A stretch of 64,000 nucleotides of DNA from Eumeta japonica. Lineage: Eukaryota > Arthropoda > Insecta > Lepidoptera > Psychidae. The stretch covers positions 62,001 to 126,000 of the forward strand of contig BGZK01000082.1 of assembly GCA_005406025.1 (NCBI GenBank), read 5' to 3'. The notes below the pieces were generated by a model. That model searched no databases. It saw only the letters and a list, made by a program, of their open reading frames with translations, and was not told where the DNA came from. Of the stretch, positions 59,676 through 64,000 are shown in pieces. Positions within the stretch are counted from its first letter, which is position 1. Each line of letters begins with the position of its first letter. Both the position numbers and the translations under genes were made by a program.

Positions 59676-62375
59676 CTACTGAAAATGTGTAGTTATTAGA
59701 TTATTAAGGACAGCTAATCCTCTTAAGTCGATTTCTTCATTTACATCTTGCACAGCTACTTCTTCATCTCTAAAGTCTTCTTCACCTGAAACAATTAACT
59801 CATGTAATATTACCACCACCCATACGTCACCTATCACTTCTGTTTAATTGGTCTTTATTGTTATTTATTGAGCAACTAACTTTCTTCACAATTAAAATTA
59901 TTTGGAAGTCTAGTTAAGAAATCTTAAGTGACCATAAATCAAATGAAAAGAAACAAACATAATCTTCACATTGTAAAATATAGATTATATTGTATCCATT
60001 AGAAAGCTTATATAACACCCACACAGAGTAGAGTTTTAGACCAAATTTCACCTATTAATTGTTGGCAATTAAATTTAGAATCTGTTCTTCATACAAAACA
60101 ACCCTTAATTTTGTTTCATTCTGAAATGGATCTCAATGTACATATAAAAAAATAGATTAATATATTCTTTAAGGTAATAGGGTATATGAGCAGCTTTAGT
60201 AACTGACTTAACAGTTATTAAACAATACTCACTTAATTCTATCGGTGGTATATTGTGTTCTATAGCCATGTTATGTAAAATGCAACATGCTATAATTATT
60301 TTCTGAGCTATATCGGGATTATAATGCAGAGTTTTGTGCTTTAAAGACACCTCCATCTTGATTTCAATAATCCTATACACCTTTCTATACGATTTCTAGT
60401 TTTTGCATGTACTTTCGTATATCGATATTCTCTAGAACCAGGCGGTGCACCTGTTATAGGCGTTAATAACAGCCAAGGTTTTAAGGCATATCCTGAATCA
60501 CCTGAAAGTTTTTAAGTAACTATAAATATAATTTTATTACATTTATAAACACACACATATTTTAGGATAATGTTATTAGCTTTAGAAATTTTAGGTTCAC
60601 ATATCACAGAAGGTTTACTATTTAAAATTTTACATATAAAAGCTTATGTTACATACCAATTAACCATCCTCTTTCACCACTTTCATAAATTTGATTTAGA
60701 TAAGTATTCCCTAAACTATAGGTAAATATAAAATTATCATGACTTGCTCCTCCATATTTAGGATTTACTGATAATATTTTCAGGTTGTTGTCACAAATCT
60801 AAAAATGAAGAAAATAAAATGAAGATAATAAAAACTAAGCACATATGAAGTAAATGTAAAGATGTTTATGTATTTAATTTTTGAAAATATCCGTAATAAG
60901 TCTGCAAGTTAATTTTTCTTTAATGGCTTTATGATAATTTTGTATAAAATTGTGAGGTAAATAAGAAAATGAGCTTCTTTTTGTTATATCACAATTTCGT
61001 AAAAATCTGAAATTGTTATTTGTAATTTTTTTTTTTTTCTTACATTAGGATTTATTAAAGTATAGGAATCTCTGAAATTTTTAAAATATCTTTGGAAGCA
61101 ATGTATTTTAATGTGAGTACAATTTTTGACTAACAAATATGAATAATTATTTTATTTTATCTTTATAATAAGTAATCCTCTTAATTGCTTTAAAATAATA
61201 AAATTTTCAGTTCTAATACAAACTATACTTAACTCTACATTTTATTATTGTGCCATAATATCAACAACCGTGTAAAATTGTGATATGACAGGTCTGTTTC
61301 TATATTCTAATTTTATTACAATAGATCACCAAATTAAGAACAACCATCAAAAAACTTATTGAAACTTTACAGACCTGTATAACTATAATACATTGTAATG
61401 TGAGGGCAATGTAACAACCCTTATTTATCTTATCTATTTTGAAATTCTGTCAAATTTATTTTGTATAAATTCATATATTTTTAATTGACTAACAACATCA
61501 ACAAAAGTATTAAGTCTACTTACAATTTGCACATTTAATGAATGATATCCCTTCCTGTTGAAGTAACAAATTTTCATTTCTTTTGGCCGTATTACTGCAA
61601 TATGTGTACAGTCAATACACCCAATCACACTGGAAGCCCATATTTTGGAAAAATCTGTAATTTTCAATAAGGTATATATCATAATATACTCATTCATTAG
61701 AAGTTCTCATGAAGGTTATTAAATTGCACATTCTTACTGGTGTTTAACAGCATTCCTTTCCTGTGTTGTATTAGGAAATTGTATATATCGTTCACTAATG
61801 TTGGTCAGTGCATCAGTTACTTCTTTAATATATTTACTTAGGGCTTGCTGGCTCACGCAATGCCCCGTCGCCAGAGCTCTTTGGTATGATCCCGATGCAA
61901 AAAAATGTAAAGCACACAGAACCTAAAATGTAAAATTTCTAATATAATTATAACTATTAGTACTGTTAAATCTTTATGTTCATATTAAACAGAGATACCA
62001 CTTTTACAGTTAATAAAGTAATGAATTTAAGTTATCATTACATTCACATTCATAGAGTGAATATATTATTGTTATGATTTAAAAGTGGTAAGGGCATAAT
62101 TAAATAACACTTACTTTCTGTCGAACTGTTACATCTTGAGAATTTGTAAGTAAAGCGTGCTGTACCAATCGAGCACATAGAGATTCAAAGGAATCCCTAG
62201 ACAAACGAAAGGTATGATAAAACTCTAACTCTAACATATTATTGATATCCACTCTAGCGCGATTTCGTCTTCTTAGTCGCCTTCTATGGACATTTTCTTC
62301 GCTTTGAAGAGCCCACAAATAGTGCAATGCATGCATTTTGTTGTAAAACGCAAAGAAACATGAAATTATTTTCAC
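59676..62375 (-). CDS. HARBI1-like DDE transposase of PIF/Harbinger, six exons, frame-disrupted
   Basis: This enzyme would cut and join the element ends. Inferred minus-strand exons are 62375-62115 (ARVDINNMLELEFYHTFRLS), 61922-61738 (VLCALHFFASGSYQRALATG), 61654-61524 (VIGCIDCTHIAV with the first catalytic Asp), 60798-60657 (VNPKYGGASHDNFIF with the second Asp), 60501-60233 (GDSGYALKPWLL, RNRIERCIGLLKSRW with the Glu, ILHNMAIEHNIPP) and 59785-59676 (EEDFRDEEVAVQDV). All junctions are GT-AG and phases agree. Total length is about 365 residues, normal for the family. Two breaks are seen, near 61638 and near 60346, both losses from short runs. An alternative start is the Met at 62339. It converges with the Myb-like gene. 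Confidence 0.85.
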
Positions 62376-62817
62376 GTTAGTTATTTTTTTTTCTATAGGT
62401 AATTTTCAAACACACTCAAAACAACTATATTGTGTCACCTCGCCGGTCGAAATCGTCGATGGCGACAACTTACACTAGGTGATATGATTTCGATCGGTTT
62501 TCGATCAAACTGGTCGAAATCGCCGTTAACGGTTATGTCAAAGTGGGCTTTGTGGTCGCCCGCAATCGCCAAGCTGTCATCTAGAGACAAATCATTCGTT
62601 CAACGGCGATCATTTTAGTCGCCCAAATGTCACTAGGGTTTTGTGGTAGCCAATGAAGGATCGAAAACGATGAGCATATTATGCGACAAAGTTGTAGAGA
62701 TACAGAACATAGCCAAATATGAATGTATGTCGAGGACTTTTTCATTTATTTACATAATGTTTCGACCGCGACTCGATCGGTCGACTCGCCGTTATATGTG
62801 GGTCTTTTGGTAGACCC

Positions 62818-63335
62818 GCAGGTAGTATAGAGAATCTCCAACAGAGGGCGGACAGTAGTCAGATTTGTTTTGAACTAAAGAAAATTTGCAGTGATAAATT
62901 CTAAAACAATTCAGACTTTAACGTTTTTATTTGAAATTGAATTTAATATTCATTCAAATTGAATTTAATATTAATTCAATTAGAATGTTTTTGATTGAAT
63001 GATTTTATTCTAAATTTATTTCTTAATTATCATGTATGTCCAGCATCTTATTTATTATAGCCTTTTGATTGTTGGAAATACTTAAGTATTTATTATTTTA
63101 CCACATTTAGGAGGATTTATAGAAGGACAAGTTTGAGTCAGCAGCCGCCAAAGGAGAGTTACAAACATACATACATACATACATACAAACATACAGGTGA
63201 ATTAATATAAAGCGTGCAAAATATGTAACTGTGAAATGTCCAAATTTTTTACGTCTATTGGTATAACGGACATAAACGCCCACATATATTATCCATCCCT
63301 TTTGTATGGTGTAGAATAGAAGCAAGCGTGAAAGA
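62818..63335. other. AT-rich DNA with (CATA)n
   Basis: TTGAATTTAATATTCATTC is repeated in part at 62937 and 62962. A (CATA)n tract lies at 63163-63195. No gene. Confidence 0.4.
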
Positions 63336-63349
63336 ATATGGAATATATT

Positions 63350-63391
<42 letters not shown>

Positions 63392-63415
63392 TATATATAT
63401 AAACCAATATATTCC

Positions 63416-63419
<4 letters not shown>
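63336..63419. repeat. 84-bp palindrome with (TA)n core
   Basis: ATATGGAATATATTGGTTT is followed by a TA tract and the exact reverse complement AAACCAATATATTCCATAT. Confidence 0.92.

Positions 63420-63458
<39 letters not shown>
63420..63458. repeat. (TG)n microsatellite
   Basis: A pure TG tract begins exactly where the palindrome ends. Confidence 0.95.
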
Positions 63459-63459
<1 letters not shown>

Positions 63460-63758
63460 TGTGTTTTATAATTCAAATTATTTCAATAATATTAACATGT
63501 ATTCATTATTTTAAACGTAAATTTTAATTTAAACAAAAAACAAAAGCACGATAAAGTTATAAATAACTATAACCTGCCGAATGCCAGTGGGACTTTGCGT
63601 GAATCAATCTTGATTCAGATTAAAATAATACTATTTTTTTTTGTCCGAGCCAAATTCATTTGTTATGACTAAAATAACAAAGTTTTGCAATACAGGTAGA
63701 CATACAAAAAGTATCTGAGCTGGTATTTGTACCCAACTCATTCGTGTAGCTGTATGTA

Positions 63759-64000
63759 CGAGGGGCGGCTGATAAGTCCGCGGCCTAAGGCATTAAATGA
63801 AAGAAAAGAAGAGTATTTTATTTTTTATTTTTCAATATAGTCTCCCTCAAGCGAAATTTTTTTCATCTGGTGTATAACGCCTTCAAACCGCCCAAAAATA
63901 TTCCTTTTCTTTGCAGTCAAAATGGCTTTCTACAGCCATCTTCATTTGATTGTCATCAACAAATCTACGACCACGTAACTCCTTTTAAATTGGAAAAAGG
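63759..64000 (-). mobile_element. Edge of another mariner element (runs off the window)
   Basis: The inverted repeat CGAGGGGCGGCTGATAAG starts after a TA (63757-63758). From about 63820 the minus strand encodes a mariner C-terminus (ISLEGDYIEK preceded by IFGRFEGVIHQMKK). It belongs to a different mariner group from those at 12566 and 48708, judging by the TIR. Confidence 0.8.

Larger units (their letters stand above)
55231..62817. mobile_element. PIF/Harbinger element with two convergent genes (7.59 kb)
   Basis: The left end reads GGGTGGCTACCACAAAACCC and then ACACGAAATTGGCGATTCG. The right end, reverse-complemented from 62817, reads GGGTCTACCAAAAGACCC and then ACATATAACGGCGAGTCG, a recognisable imperfect inverted repeat of about 45 bp. 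Both sides are flanked by GCA (55228-55230 and 62818-62820), the 3-bp target duplication expected for PIF/Harbinger. A second inverted copy of TGGCTACCACAAAACCC lies inside the right end at 62635-62651, and GGCGATT-type words repeat subterminally. Inside are a Myb/SANT-like gene (+) and a HARBI1-like transposase (-). Confidence 0.8.

Noticed and set aside
63255..63476. Open frame through the TA palindrome and TG tract
   Set aside because: It encodes only dipeptide repeats from microsatellites.
1..64000. CRISPR arrays, bacterial operons, integrated prophage
   Set aside because: No regularly spaced repeat array, no ribosome-binding-site/operon organisation and no phage genes. All evidence is for an animal nuclear genome.

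Overview
The window looks like insect nuclear DNA, most likely from a moth or butterfly (Lepidoptera). It is AT-rich and intron-scale, with no bacterial gene organisation. It is crowded with repeat families typical of lepidopteran genomes: a short element beginning TAGCTGCGTCCCGCGG, a repeat ending in a GCGAGTCCGACTCGC hairpin followed by ACTTGGCCGG, mariner, Helitron, PIF/Harbinger and CR1/Jockey-like pieces. I see no conserved single-copy host gene. The window is best read as intergenic or intronic sequence shaped by mobile elements, with a few CpG-dense islands that may be regulatory.

Layout. 0-9 kb: AT-rich DNA with two abutting TA-core palindromes (703-821), an 8-bp-TSD hAT MITE (4861-5083), a SINE/RTE-like tail (7146-7597) and the GTCTG-type repeat (8432-9250). 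9.66-9.76 kb: a 94-nt near-perfect hairpin resembling a microRNA precursor. 11.9-14.1 kb: a direct duplication flanking a dead mariner (12566-13654). 15.97-21.14 kb: a complete Helitron with both ends and a Rep-helicase gene with two introns. 21-37 kb: repeats, a CpG-dense island (29.8-30.4 kb), and a gypsy-like LTR with a gag remnant (31.2-32.5 kb). 37-41 kb: a 5S-like fragment, CpG islands, a tRNA-like head and the second copy of the 15-kb repeat. 41.3-43.0 kb: a decayed uncharacterised arthropod gene family on the minus strand. 45.0-45.5 kb: a second, different HUH-Rep (Helentron-like) relic. 46.2-46.9 and 52.2-52.6 kb: two 3' ends of one LINE family in opposite orientation. 48.7-49.3 kb: the N-terminal half of a mariner transposase. 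55.23-62.82 kb: a PIF/Harbinger element with TIRs, a candidate GCA target duplication and two convergent genes, one Myb/SANT-like (+) and one HARBI1-like DDE transposase (-). 63.76 kb to the end: the edge of another mariner.

How the parts work together. In the Helitron a single protein would carry HUH nickase and SF1 helicase activities. In the Harbinger element the Myb/SANT-like protein would be the DNA-binding and import partner of the transposase. In both elements nearly every coding break is a loss of one base (sometimes two) from a mononucleotide run, with almost no substitution-type stops. That pattern suggests uncorrected long-read homopolymer error, or very recent indel decay, rather than old pseudogenes. 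The elements may be more intact than the literal sequence suggests.
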